From Kribbella voronezhensis (GTDB lineage: Bacteria > Actinomycetota > Actinomycetes > Propionibacteriales > Kribbellaceae), in the NCBI RefSeq assembly GCF_004365175.1, contig NZ_SOCE01000002.1:1-64000 (forward strand): 64,000 nucleotides of DNA, written 5' to 3'. The notes beneath the pieces are model-generated. The model did no database searches, was not told where the DNA came from, and worked only from the letters and a program-made list of their open reading frames with translations. Position numbers and translations under genes: made by a program. Below are positions 16,286 through 24,994 of this stretch, one piece after another; position 1 is the stretch's first letter; every line of letters starts with the position of its first letter.

Positions 16286-17248
16286 ATGAGGGCAGCAGTG
16301 GTGACGCGGTTCGGCGGTCCCGAGGTGATCGAGGTCCGTGAGTGGCCCGAGCCTGTGGCAGGGGCCGGGGAGGTCGTGGTCGACGTCGAGGTGACCGATG
16401 TGATCTGGGTCGAGACCGCGATCAGGCAGGGCAACCTCGGCGGGTACTTCGACGTGAGCCCGCCGTACGTGCCGGGCAGTTCGCTGGGCGGCCGGGTCCA
16501 CTCGGTCGGGGCAGGTGTCGACGAGGAGTGGATCGGCAAGACGGTCGTCGGCCGGATCGCCGGCTTCGGTGCGCACGCCGAGCGCGTCGCAGTACCGGCT
16601 GATTCGCTGGTGGAACTCCCGGCGCAGCTCGGCGTCGAAGCCGCGGTGGCCGTGCTCAACGACGGGCTGACCACGCTCATGCTGGAAAGATCTGCGCCCG
16701 GCTTGGCCGGTAAGAAGGTGCTGATCACTGCGGCAGCCGGCGGGATGGGACTACTGCTGATCCAGCTGGCCCACAAGGCCGGAGCTCACGTCGTCGCGGC
16801 CGCCCGCGGTCAGGCCAAGCTCGATCTCGCCAAGGCGCAGGGGGCCGACGTCGCGGTCGACTACACGACACCGGCCTGGGAGAAGTCGGTGCTGGAGGCA
16901 ACCAAGGGGATCGATGTCGTCCTCGACGGCGCCGGCGGCGCTTACGGCACGGCCGCGTTCGACACGGTCAAGGACGGCGGCTGGTTCTCGGCGCACGGTA
17001 CGCCCGGCGGGGGTTTCGCGGCGTACGACGAGGCCGAGGCGAAGCGGCGGGGCATCACCGTCAGAGGGATCATGGATGTCCAGGCCGACGGCGGACCGGT
17101 CTCCAACAGCGACGTCATCACGAGAGCCCTCGCCGGCGACCTGGTGCCCGTGATCGACCGCGTGTTCGCCCTCGATCGACTCGGCGACGCCCACCGCGCG
17201 ATCGAGGACCGCGCCCTGCTGGGGAAGGCGTTGCTCAGGATTCGGTGA
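16286..17248 (+). CDS. Medium-chain dehydrogenase/quinone oxidoreductase, zinc-independent
   Basis: A 320-aa MDR-family NADPH-dependent oxidoreductase. It has the N-terminal GroES-like fold, then a Rossmann domain with KKVLITAAAGGMGLLLIQLA (residues ~145-165) and a following VVAAARGQAKL that would set cofactor choice. The cysteine ligands of zinc alcohol dehydrogenases are absent, as in quinone/crotonyl reductases. Good GAGGAG-type RBS. Its 3' end overlaps the convergent diguanylate cyclase gene by 14 bases. Substrate unknown. Confidence 0.85.
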   Translation: MRAAVVTRFGGPEVIEVREWPEPVAGAGEVVVDVEVTDVIWVETAIRQGNLGGYFDVSPPYVPGSSLGGRVHSVGAGVDEEWIGKTVVGRIAGFGAHAERVAVPADSLVELPAQLGVEAAVAVLNDGLTTLMLERSAPGLAGKKVLITAAAGGMGLLLIQLAHKAGAHVVAAARGQAKLDLAKAQGADVAVDYTTPAWEKSVLEATKGIDVVLDGAGGAYGTAAFDTVKDGGWFSAHGTPGGGFAAYDEAEAKRRGITVRGIMDVQADGGPVSNSDVITRALAGDLVPVIDRVFALDRLGDAHRAIEDRALLGKALLRIR

Positions 17249-18563
17249 TCGAGTTCTCGGTGACCGCGGGCGGGTTCGGGCGAGCGGAGACGATCTTGTT
17301 CCGCCCGGCCCGCTTCGCGGTCAGCAGCGCGTTGTCGGCCGCCATCACCAGCTGATCCATCGTGCCCGCGACATCCGGGTAGACGGCGGCACCGAACGAC
17401 GCCGGAACCCCGGTGATGGTCGCCGTGGCGTCGGTCGCGGTATCCACCGACACGGTCAGCGTGGTCAGGCGCTCGCGGATCCGCTCAGCGACTTCCAGTA
17501 CTTCGCCCTCGGACGCACCCGGCAGCAGCACGGCCAGCTCGTCCCCGCCGACGCGCGCAACAAGGTCACCCTGCCGTACTTCGGCGCGCACGCTCTCGCC
17601 GACCGCACGCAGCGCTCGGTCACCGGCCGGATGGCCGTACGTGTCGTTGATCTCCTTGAACTTGTCCAGGTCGAGCATCAGCAGCCCGACAGTGCTCCGG
17701 AGCGACTCGGCACGAGCCAGCTCCGCCGGCACGGCACTGGCCCAGTACGACGGGGTGGCAAGGCCGGTCTTCACGTCGGTCCCCGCAGCGCGCTGGAACT
17801 GCGGCAGCAGCAGGTCGCGGTGCAGGGCGAGCACCGTCACCATCAGGATCGGCACCACCCACGGGTACGACGCCTGCAGGGCTCCCACGGCGACACCGAG
17901 TCCGAGGCCGGCCACGACGACGAGCTGGTCGGACAGGTCGCCCAGTGCGCCACGCGCCGAGGCGTCCGGCGCAGACAGCAGGATCGCCCCGATCACCAGG
18001 GCGAAGTTCACCAGCCACCAGGTGATCATCGCGGCGACGACGACCGTGAGACTCCACAGCCCGGTCGGGACGCGCGGTTCGGAGAAGAGGCCGCCCGCAC
18101 GCAGTACGGCGCTTGCTGCCGCGCTGGCCAGCACGAAGGTGGCCGCCGAGAAGATCTTGCGGTGGGCAATCGTCCGCCCGTAGACGCGGATCCAGGAGTA
18201 GCCGTACGACACGGTGACCAGGGCGATCACCAGCGACAGCGGAAGCAGCAGGAGCCCGGCGAAGACCCAGAGGCTCTTGAGATTCGTGTACGGCGAGGTG
18301 TTCGCCGCCATCTCGCGTCGGCGCTCGATTCCGCGGGCAGACTCCAGGTGCAGGACCGAAGCGACCGCGAGCACGGCGAAGGCAGCCCATTCGGACGGCC
18401 GGACCCCGGCGTGGTCGCCGGAGGCCGTGGATGCGACAGCCAAGGCGGTGATGGTGAGCGCGACTGCGTCGACACCGAGCACATAGCCCAGTGCCGGAGC
18501 CGGCAACGACCAGAGCTTCCATTGGCGGGGTGGCACCCACTTGCTCCGACCGATCAGAATCAT
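17235..18563 (-). CDS. Membrane diguanylate cyclase (GGDEF domain)
   Basis: A 442-aa protein that should make cyclic di-GMP from two GTP. The N-terminal ~250 residues carry about seven hydrophobic helices, a membrane sensor module of unassigned type. The GGDEF domain (residues ~265-425) has DKFKEINDTYGHPAGDRAL and an active-site loop that reads GGDEL instead of GGDEF. An RQGD inhibitory I-site lies exactly five residues before it, so product feedback is expected. The F-to-L change is tolerated in some active cyclases. Divergent from the NEWF-repeat peptide gene, with 121 bases between the starts. Confidence 0.88.
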   Translation of the reverse strand: MILIGRSKWVPPRQWKLWSLPAPALGYVLGVDAVALTITALAVASTASGDHAGVRPSEWAAFAVLAVASVLHLESARGIERRREMAANTSPYTNLKSLWVFAGLLLLPLSLVIALVTVSYGYSWIRVYGRTIAHRKIFSAATFVLASAAASAVLRAGGLFSEPRVPTGLWSLTVVVAAMITWWLVNFALVIGAILLSAPDASARGALGDLSDQLVVVAGLGLGVAVGALQASYPWVVPILMVTVLALHRDLLLPQFQRAAGTDVKTGLATPSYWASAVPAELARAESLRSTVGLLMLDLDKFKEINDTYGHPAGDRALRAVGESVRAEVRQGDLVARVGGDELAVLLPGASEGEVLEVAERIRERLTTLTVSVDTATDATATITGVPASFGAAVYPDVAGTMDQLVMAADNALLTAKRAGRNKIVSARPNPPAVTENSITES

Positions 18564-18593
18564 GGTGGCCTCACACAGTTAGACCTGAGCGGT

Positions 18594-18605
18594 TATTCGA
18601 GAATA
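18594..18605. promoter_or_regulatory. Inverted repeat between diguanylate cyclase and repeat-peptide genes
   Basis: TATTC GA GAATA, an AT-rich spaced palindrome in a GC-rich setting, lies in the divergent region. It could be an operator or part of a promoter for either gene. A GC-rich hairpin CCCGC AG (C)GCGGG follows at about 18633-18645, in what would be the 5' UTR of the peptide gene. Confidence 0.4.
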
Positions 18606-18684
18606 GTAACTGCCCGTTCACTCGAGGTCATCCCCGCAGCGCGGGTATTCCCATCCACGGGGTGAAACGAGAGGATCCAGCACC

Positions 18685-18858
18685 ATGTCCAAGACGAGCA
18701 CCGGCAACGAGTGGTTCCACGGCGGCAACGAGTGGTTCACCGGCGGTAACGAGTGGTTCCGAGGCGGGAACGAGTGGTTCGCCGGCGGTGGCAACGAGTG
18801 GTTCGCGGGGTCCGGCCAGGGTGGTAACGAGTGGTTCACCGGCGGTAATGAATGGTGA
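18685..18858 (+). CDS. 57-aa peptide made of seven NEW(F) repeats, unknown function
   Basis: A short ORF with ATG at 18685, a GAGAGGA RBS ten bases upstream and TGA at 18856. It starts MSKTST and then consists of GNEWF-type units: NEWFH, NEWFT, NEWFR, NEWFA, NEWFA, NEWFT and a final NEW, separated by GG, GGG or a GSGQGG spacer. No cysteine, signal peptide or leader beyond six residues. Codons vary among units (AAC/AAT, GAG/GAA, GGC/GGT/GGG) while the amino acids hold, which argues for selection on the peptide. I know no named family. It could be a multi-core RiPP precursor, though no maturase is adjacent, or a small structural or binding peptide. Confidence 0.7.
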   Translation: MSKTSTGNEWFHGGNEWFTGGNEWFRGGNEWFAGGGNEWFAGSGQGGNEWFTGGNEW

Positions 18859-18954
18859 CCCGCCGCTGAATACCGGAATTTCTTTACCCACATTTTACCG
18901 AACCCTCCCGGCCGCCTTTCCGGGCACTCCCGGTAGTCAATTCCGCAGCCTATT

Positions 18955-20181
18955 TCACGGCGCGGTCCCGGTCCGGCGGGCGCGTGTCCAGGCAGCGCCC
19001 GCCGCCAGGGCCGCCGCGACGCCGGCCGCACCGACGACGGCCAGGGCGAGCGAGGGCCTGGACTGTTCCGCGATCGCCCCGGCGATCAGGATCCCGATGC
19101 CCTGGCTGCTCTTGAGCGCCGTGCTGGCGACGCCGAACGCCTGGCCGCGCCGGTTGTCGGGCACCGCCTGCACGAACGCCGCGCTGGTCGGCAGGTGATA
19201 GGCCGAGGCCAAGCCCGAGAGAGCCCACAGCGCCAGCGTCGGGATCAACCCTGGCCGCAGAGCGCAGAACACCAGCGGGACGCACGCTGCGACCGCGAGT
19301 GGACCCAGGAGGCGCATCCGTCGCTCTGGTGGCCACAGCGTGATCAGCCACATCCCGAGAACGGCTCCGGCAGGGCTGGCCGCCAGGAGGAGACCCGCTC
19401 CTTTCGCTCCGTCGCCGATCTCGTTCGCGTAGGGGACGGCGAGGCCTTCTACGGTGACGTAGAACCCGGCGATCGTCGCCAGCGCGACCAGCGAGCGCAG
19501 GCGCGGCGTACGTAGTACAAGGGAAGTGCCGGCGGCCAGCTCTTTGAAGTAGTTGGGTTTGGGGCCGTCGTCCTGGTGCGCTGGTGCGGGGCGGGCGCGG
19601 ACGCCGACGGCTACCAGGAGAGCCGAGAGCAGGAAAGTGGCGGAGTCTGCCAGGAGGCCGCCGGACGTGCCCACTGCGACCACTACGACGCCGCCGGTAC
19701 CGAACCCCAGCACTTGGCTGAACTGCACAACCATGTCGTTCGCAGCTTTGCCCAGCACGTAGTGGTCGCCCGTTAGTACCACTGGCAGCGTCGCGGCCCT
19801 CGCCGCGTAGAACGGCGAGCCGAACGCCTGCAGCCCGAGCAAGAGGGCGATGACCGCGATCAGCGGCAACGCGTGGATGGCCATCGCGGCCACCAGTACT
19901 GCGCGCGCGAGGTCGGTGACGATCATCACGCGGCGGCGCGGATACCGGTCGGCGAACCCGGCCAGCAGTGGTCCGAACAACAGGTCCGGGATGTAGGTCA
20001 GGGCATAGGTGAGCGCAGTGAGTCCGGCCGAGTCCGTGCGCTCGAACACCAGCACCGACAGCGCTACCCGAGCCAGCTGATCACCTGCCGTGGACAGCAC
20101 ACCGGCGAGGAAGAGCGCCCGGAATTCCGCATGCCCGAACACGTCCCGCCAGCGCGCACGCTCGATCACCCCACCGACCAT
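18955..20181 (-). CDS. Major facilitator superfamily exporter
   Basis: A 408-aa protein from the ATG at 20181 (MVGGVIERARWRD). The open frame extends to 20343, but those residues are charged and unlike an MFS N-terminus. Twelve hydrophobic segments are visible. The loop between helices 2 and 3 has GFADRYPRRRVMIV, the MFS motif A (G-x-x-x-D-R-x-x-R-R). The pattern is that of the multidrug/macrolide-type exporters (MFS_3). Substrate unknown. A long central linker (PAPAHQDDGPKPNYF) joins the two halves. Confidence 0.85.
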   Translation of the reverse strand: MVGGVIERARWRDVFGHAEFRALFLAGVLSTAGDQLARVALSVLVFERTDSAGLTALTYALTYIPDLLFGPLLAGFADRYPRRRVMIVTDLARAVLVAAMAIHALPLIAVIALLLGLQAFGSPFYAARAATLPVVLTGDHYVLGKAANDMVVQFSQVLGFGTGGVVVVAVGTSGGLLADSATFLLSALLVAVGVRARPAPAHQDDGPKPNYFKELAAGTSLVLRTPRLRSLVALATIAGFYVTVEGLAVPYANEIGDGAKGAGLLLAASPAGAVLGMWLITLWPPERRMRLLGPLAVAACVPLVFCALRPGLIPTLALWALSGLASAYHLPTSAAFVQAVPDNRRGQAFGVASTALKSSQGIGILIAGAIAEQSRPSLALAVVGAAGVAAALAAGAAWTRARRTGTAP

Positions 20182-20397
20182 GGGGAGGACCTTAGCCACA
20201 ATCCGTGCGCTTACACCTGCTGGCGGTGACCGCGAGGGTTTCCCTGCGGCGCGACATTGCTCACACCTCTGCGTGACTGGTCTGCTCCAGTGCGTTGACT
20301 GGTCTGACCTTTCAAAGGTTTGCTCTCGGCGCATCAGTGCCATTCGGGGGACCCGGTGCTTGAAGACTTGTCCACCCCCTCTACTCTGGAGGTGTCT

Positions 20398-20437
20398 GGT
20401 ATCGGGGTCTGGGCGGGGCGGCCCCGACCCTGGTACC
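20398..20437 (+). promoter_or_regulatory. Long hairpin with T-run in the leader of the RING-protein gene
   Basis: GGTATCGGGGTC (20398-20409) pairs at 10 of 12 positions with GACCCTGGTACC (20426-20437). A smaller GGGGCGGCCCC palindrome lies inside, and GGACCTCTCTTTTTCC follows. This looks like an intrinsic terminator, but no plus-strand gene lies upstream. It therefore sits in the probable 5' leader of the gene at 20633 and may act as an attenuator. The surrounding gap 20182-20632 has no other gene that I can support. Confidence 0.5.
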
Positions 20438-20632
20438 GGACCTCTCTTTTTCCGGGCCGACTTCTGCAGGCCCTGGATCTCCCCGCGACGGCCGCGAACG
20501 GAAACTGTCGGTGGCGGCCGATAGCGTTCTTGGTGCCAGGGGCGGCTCCTGGACGTGCTTCCTTCTCCTTCACCAGGCCTGTAGCGCGTCCGCTCTCCGC
20601 CCCTGGCAGCTCAGTCCGACGGGGAGGATTCG

Positions 20633-23308
20633 ATGCCAGACGCGCTCGCCGCGGTGCTGCTACGCCGCAAACGGCTGGTCGACGCCGCCCGCCTCACCCC
20701 ACCCGTACGCCGATCCGCCTGGCACTGGCTACGGCATCCGATGACCACCCAGGCCGGGCTGGTCGCGCTCCAGGGCGACCTGATCCAACGCGGCCTTCTC
20801 CTGTCGGCCTCTCTCTACCGGTACTGCGCGGGCCTCAGCCCACTCGCATTGACCGGCTTCGGCCGGACGCTGCTCGAGTTGCTCGACACCGAGTCGGGCA
20901 GGAAGGCCGACCTGGTGCCGCTGTTCCGCGGCTTCCCGGAGAGCGTGCCTGGCAACACGGAGACCTTCTACGTCAACCGCGTGTTCGCCCGACTGCTTCA
21001 AGAGGCGCACCAACCGTGCGTCCTCTGCGGCGAGCTGCGAACCGTGCATGCTGTGTCGCCGTGCGCTCACCTTGTCTGTAGCTCGTGCTGGGACGGCACC
21101 GACTTCAGCGCCTGCCCGATCTGCCTGCGGCCCTTGGATCCCCACGATCCTTTCCTCCAACCGTCTCGTGAGGACTTCGATTCCGGCGAGCTGAGTGGTT
21201 CCAGGGCGTCGGCGACTTCCTCCGCGGGGCGTGCCGCGGCAGGCCTGTCGGGCGAGGATGGTCGGCCTCCCGGCGTACGGCTGCAGTTGCTGGCGTTGGC
21301 GCCTGCCGAGGCTGCACGGAGTACGGCGGTCGAACTGCTCTCTCGGCGAACTCCGTTGTCCGTCGTGGATCGCGCCGACCTCGGTGTACTGCTGATCGAC
21401 CCCGCCTGGCTGCCCGACGACATCCCCGTCCGCGAGACTCGCGCGGTCGCGTTGGCCGCGCTCGTCACCGAGCACCCCGAGCTGCTCGACGTACTGGCCG
21501 AAACCGCTACGGACGTACTGCGCCTGCTCTACGTCCTGATGGACGGCGACCCGAGCCTGCGCACTCCGCCGGTACGCCGTCTGTCGGCTCCCCGCGTGAC
21601 CCGGCGCACCATCCTGGCGCGCCTCAACCGCATCCCCTTCGAGAACCTCGTCGAAGACCTGCACCGCCATCCCCGCGCGTGGAAGCGCATCGCCGAAAAC
21701 CTCCACCCCTTCGAAGACGCAACCGCCTACCCCGCCACAGCCCTCGCCTTCGCCATCCTCCGCAGAACCCCGCTGGCGCCGGCTTCGCGTGGGCGGTGGC
21801 TGGATTCTGGGAGTGCGGCGGGTCGGGCTGTGTTCGGAGAGGCGGTCCGGCATCCGCAGGTGCGGGTGGAGGACGGCCGCTTTGTGTGGAAGACCTTCGC
21901 CAGTCGACTGGAAGGCGCCTTCGCCGACGCTCGCCCAGGTCACGCCTTGGACTTGCTGCGAGACCGCCCAGGAGAGTTGGTACGCCGACTCGTCCACCTC
22001 GCTCGCGCTTTGCCGGCCGATGCCCACGGCACGTTGGTCGACGCGCTGACTACCGCCGTTTCGGACGTGTCGCCAGTGGTACTGACGGCAGCGCTCGGCC
22101 AAGTCCGCACGCCGCCGGGCGACCTCCGCCTGTTCTTCCCCCGCGGCGGCACCACCCGCCTCTGGACCGCCGTCGACGAACGCGAACCACTCCCCGCCGA
22201 CCTGGCCGCGGCGCTGTCCGGCGTACTCGTCGGTGAAATGTTGCGCAGGGCAACTGGTCTGCCGGGGATCAGGCGGGCGTTCCTGGACGAGGAGTTGGCG
22301 CAGCTGGTCGCGCCCGGTTCGGAGCGGAGTTCGTCCTCGACGCTGCGCCGGATGACGCGGGGGAGTGTGCAGCCGATCCCGGACGACAAGGTGCTCCGGC
22401 TGTTTCTGCATTGGGTCGAGCCGGCCGGGCAGCGGGTCGATCTCGATCTTGCCGTCGCGGTGTTCGACGACCAGTGGGCGTTCGTGGGGTTGTGCGATCC
22501 GACCCGGTTGCGGTTCGACCAGGATGCGATGGTGCACTCCGGCAACCTGACCGCGGCGCCCGGCCCGCGCGGCGCCACGGAGTACGTGGATCTCGATCTG
22601 ACCGCACTGCGTCGCGTTGGCGCGCGGTATGTGCTGCCGGTGGTTTTCAGCTTCAACGGCGTGCCGTTCAACGCGCTCGAGCGAGGGTTCGTCGGGTTGC
22701 TGCGCGATCCGGTGGAGCTGTTCGATCCGGCCGCCGTCGAGGAGCGGTACGACCTGACCGGGTCGGCGAGGACGTTGCTGCCGTTCGGGATGGATCTGCG
22801 CCGGCGCGAGCTTCGGTGGTACGACGTGAATCTGAGCGCCGCCGGTTATGGCAACAGTCTGGTGCGCAACGCCGGGCAGGTCGCGTTGATGGCGGCCACG
22901 CTGGAGGAGGTTCACGGCGCCGGCGATCGCGTCAGCCTGTGGGAGGTGTGTTGCTGGCACGCGGCCGCACGCAGTACGGAAGTGGTGGTCCGCTGCGCCG
23001 ACGGTTCGGTCGTCGGCTACCTGCGGGGTGAGTCGGAAGACGTCGCAACCTTCGCCCGCCGCCTCACCGCCCGCCTCGAACCAGACCGCTACTGGGACCT
23101 CGACGCCGCCACCCGCGCCGACTTCGTCGCCGTCATCACCGGGGACATCGACCCCAAGTCCGGCGCCGACGTCTACGCGCTCCACCCCCACCTCCTGGAC
23201 CCCGGCAGCGTGCACCTCATCGACGCCCCCCACCTCCTCACTTCCCTCACCCCGGACCCCCGAGCCCACCCAGCCCTGACCTCCCCCCAGAACCAGCCAG
23301 AGCCCTAG
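20633..23308 (+). CDS. RING-finger protein with C-terminal TerD-like region (MXAN_6230/SCO0854 family)
   Basis: An 891-aa soluble protein. ATG with a GGGGAGGA RBS. A treble-clef RING-like finger lies at residues ~129-166: C-x2-C (CVLC), then SPCAHLVCSSC, then CPIC, eight zinc ligands in the eukaryotic C3HC4 order. A long helical middle follows, and from ~575 a strand-rich part (VDLDLAVAVFDDQW, MVHSGNLTAAPG, YVDLDL) resembles TerD stress proteins. NCBI names this family MXAN_6230/SCO0854 RING domain-containing. Function unproven; TerD-linked genes are tied to metal and stress responses. A structured leader with a possible attenuator precedes it. Confidence 0.8.
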   Translation: MPDALAAVLLRRKRLVDAARLTPPVRRSAWHWLRHPMTTQAGLVALQGDLIQRGLLLSASLYRYCAGLSPLALTGFGRTLLELLDTESGRKADLVPLFRGFPESVPGNTETFYVNRVFARLLQEAHQPCVLCGELRTVHAVSPCAHLVCSSCWDGTDFSACPICLRPLDPHDPFLQPSREDFDSGELSGSRASATSSAGRAAAGLSGEDGRPPGVRLQLLALAPAEAARSTAVELLSRRTPLSVVDRADLGVLLIDPAWLPDDIPVRETRAVALAALVTEHPELLDVLAETATDVLRLLYVLMDGDPSLRTPPVRRLSAPRVTRRTILARLNRIPFENLVEDLHRHPRAWKRIAENLHPFEDATAYPATALAFAILRRTPLAPASRGRWLDSGSAAGRAVFGEAVRHPQVRVEDGRFVWKTFASRLEGAFADARPGHALDLLRDRPGELVRRLVHLARALPADAHGTLVDALTTAVSDVSPVVLTAALGQVRTPPGDLRLFFPRGGTTRLWTAVDEREPLPADLAAALSGVLVGEMLRRATGLPGIRRAFLDEELAQLVAPGSERSSSSTLRRMTRGSVQPIPDDKVLRLFLHWVEPAGQRVDLDLAVAVFDDQWAFVGLCDPTRLRFDQDAMVHSGNLTAAPGPRGATEYVDLDLTALRRVGARYVLPVVFSFNGVPFNALERGFVGLLRDPVELFDPAAVEERYDLTGSARTLLPFGMDLRRRELRWYDVNLSAAGYGNSLVRNAGQVALMAATLEEVHGAGDRVSLWEVCCWHAAARSTEVVVRCADGSVVGYLRGESEDVATFARRLTARLEPDRYWDLDAATRADFVAVITGDIDPKSGADVYALHPHLLDPGSVHLIDAPHLLTSLTPDPRAHPALTSPQNQPEP

Positions 23309-23531
23309 CCACGAGCCGGCGCCCTCCGTCCCCGCGTGTGTCGAAATGGAAGATGTACGGCCCGGCCAGGTCGGGGGCGTCGGGTGTACCGCCAGTGCTC
23401 ATCAACCTCGGCCGGCTCGCCTTGGGGAGGCAGGGGCGGGGGAGTTTGACATTCGGGTTACGGAGCGGCGGTTTCGGCGGGTGTTCGGGGGAGGGGCGGA
23501 GTACAAAGGAAGTGACGCGAAGGGAGCCACG
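23309..23531. other. Intergenic region, no gene seen
   Basis: A 223-base gap between two plus-strand genes. It contains a TTGACA hexamer at 23446-23451 that could be a -35 box, but no convincing -10 stands at the right distance. A minor open frame through the gap to the next gene lacks coding character. Confidence 0.4.
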
Positions 23532-24026
23532 ATGACGTATGACGTGGTGGTGCTCATCGAGCGGGAGATGAGTGAGGGCGACGCACGCCGCGTGGCCGCC
23601 CTGCATGCAAGGCGCGACGAGGTGGATTACCACCTGCTGATCTCGAGTCATCCGACCGAGGGAATCGGCGGACCGATGGCTCTGCTCGGGTCCAGTTTCG
23701 CGGACATCGCGGGCCTGTCCGCGGCAAGTCCGGCTCGTACGACGACCGCGACGGCGCTGGCGGACCCCGACTTCGACCTGGCTTCGGTGATCGAGCACAG
23801 TGCGCGAAGACTCCGCGGCCTCAACGACTGCCGGGTGAACGTCTCCATCACGCACGGCGACGTCCTGCTGGCGTTGAAAACCCTGGTCTCCAGTACCAAC
23901 AGCAACGAGGTCGTCGTGGTCGCCTGGCCTGAAACGGCGGCCCGTTTCCTCTGTTCCGACTGGACCACCAAGGCCAAGAAGACCCTCAACGTCCCAAGAG
24001 TCCGAGTCGTCGAACACGACACCTGA
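23532..24026 (+). CDS. Conserved hypothetical protein
   Basis: A 164-aa soluble protein from the ATG at 23532 with AAGGGAG upstream. The pattern starts with a strand (TYDVVVLIERE), a helix (EGDARRVAALHARRD), then YHLLISS, a helical middle, VNVSITHGDVLLALKTLV, and late NEVVVVAWPE. This alternating alpha/beta order resembles nucleotide-binding folds such as universal stress proteins, but the G-x2-G-x9-G(S/T) loop of USPs is not seen. No family recognised. Convergent with the GntR gene, five bases apart. Confidence 0.6.
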   Translation: MTYDVVVLIEREMSEGDARRVAALHARRDEVDYHLLISSHPTEGIGGPMALLGSSFADIAGLSAASPARTTTATALADPDFDLASVIEHSARRLRGLNDCRVNVSITHGDVLLALKTLVSSTNSNEVVVVAWPETAARFLCSDWTTKAKKTLNVPRVRVVEHDT

Positions 24027-24030
24027 TGGG

Positions 24031-24789
24031 TCAGGCGTCGTCGATGAGGGCTCTCAAGTGCGGACGTTCGTCGGTGGGGACGTAGGTGGCGTAGTAGTCG
24101 TAGAGGTTTTGTCGGGCGATGCGGGCGGCGGCGTGGCCGTCGCCGGCTCGGATCGCCTCGACGACCTCCGTGTGGTGCTGGAGTGATTCCAGCATCAGCG
24201 CGCGGCTGTTCGCCGCGTGCGCGATCTTGTCCGCGATCAACCCGAGTACGACGCCGCGCACGACCTCGTTGCACACCTGGATCAGCGAATTGCGGCTGAC
24301 CCGGGCCACCGCCTCGTGGAACGCGACGTCAGCCTCGCTGAACGCCTCGAAGTGGACGTCGATCGCCGCCCGCATCGCGACCAGCGTCTCCTCCATCTCG
24401 GCGAGCTGCTCGTCGGTCCGCAGTCGCGACGCCAGCTGGATCGCGGCCCCGTCCATGATCATCCGGAACCCGATCAGCTCACCAAGACTCAACTCGTCGA
24501 CCCGGGCCAGCCGAGTCATCTGCTTCCGCAACGCCCCCAGTGAGTACGGCAGGATCTCCGGCCCGTTCGGATCACCCGGGCGCGACCGCACGACCCCGTT
24601 GCTCGCCAGCACCCGAAGCGCCTCCCGCACGGTCGACCGGCTGACCCCGAACTGGGCGACGAGTTCCCGCTCGCTCGGCAACCGCTGACCGGGGGAGAGG
24701 TCGCCGCGCGCGAGCGCCTCCTCGATCTGCTCGACGATCCGCTCGTACGCGCGCACGGGCTGCACCGGCTGGAACTGGGCCTTCGCCAT
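24031..24789 (-). CDS. GntR-family regulator, FadR subfamily
   Basis: A 252-aa repressor-type protein. The N-terminal winged helix is classical (RLPSERELVAQFGVSRSTV, residues ~36-54). The C-terminal FCD domain is all-helical, with the metal/ligand residues typical of the class (ADVAFHEAVARVS, and HTEVVEAIRAGD near the end). Such proteins sense small acids and amides and repress adjacent catabolic genes. It diverges from the ABC transporter operon, and a palindrome of the FadR-class pattern (CTGGTC C GACCAG) lies between them, so it very likely controls that operon and itself. Confidence 0.9.
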   Translation of the reverse strand: MAKAQFQPVQPVRAYERIVEQIEEALARGDLSPGQRLPSERELVAQFGVSRSTVREALRVLASNGVVRSRPGDPNGPEILPYSLGALRKQMTRLARVDELSLGELIGFRMIMDGAAIQLASRLRTDEQLAEMEETLVAMRAAIDVHFEAFSEADVAFHEAVARVSRNSLIQVCNEVVRGVVLGLIADKIAHAANSRALMLESLQHHTEVVEAIRAGDGHAAARIARQNLYDYYATYVPTDERPHLRALIDDA

Positions 24790-24815
24790 CCGGGCATCAC
24801 CTCGGTCGATCGCTT

Positions 24816-24825
24816 GACAGCTGTC
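24816..24825. promoter_or_regulatory. Palindrome GACAGCTGTC in the GntR/ABC divergent region
   Basis: A perfect 10-bp palindrome overlapping a TTGACA hexamer (24814-24819) that could be a -35 box for the rightward operon. It lies 27 bases upstream of the GntR start codon and could be a second operator half. Confidence 0.35.
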
Positions 24826-24866
24826 TGAGTTGGGACAAACCTAGTGCTCTATTACAACCTGGTCCA

Positions 24867-24879
24867 CTGGTCCGACCAG
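24867..24879. promoter_or_regulatory. GntR/FadR-type operator
   Basis: CTGGTC C GACCAG is a perfect inverted repeat that fits the FadR-subfamily consensus TGGT-N3-ACCA. It stands between the GntR gene and the divergent solute-binding protein gene. A direct half-site GGTCCACT precedes it at 24861. Confidence 0.7.
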
Positions 24880-24994
24880 TACGGCGTACGTCGCCCGGCT
24901 CACCCGGTTGACTAGGGCGAGGCGCCGGGCGACGGGCCGGGTGGGCAAGGCATGATCGGGCGGACGGAACAGACGGCGCACTGGAGGACTTCGC

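Noticed and set aside
18618..19031. Minus-strand ORFs with NHSLPP repeats
   Set aside because: They are the antisense of the NEWF-repeat gene. The plus strand has the RBS, a sensible length and constant residues with varying codons; the minus frames run on into unrelated sequence.
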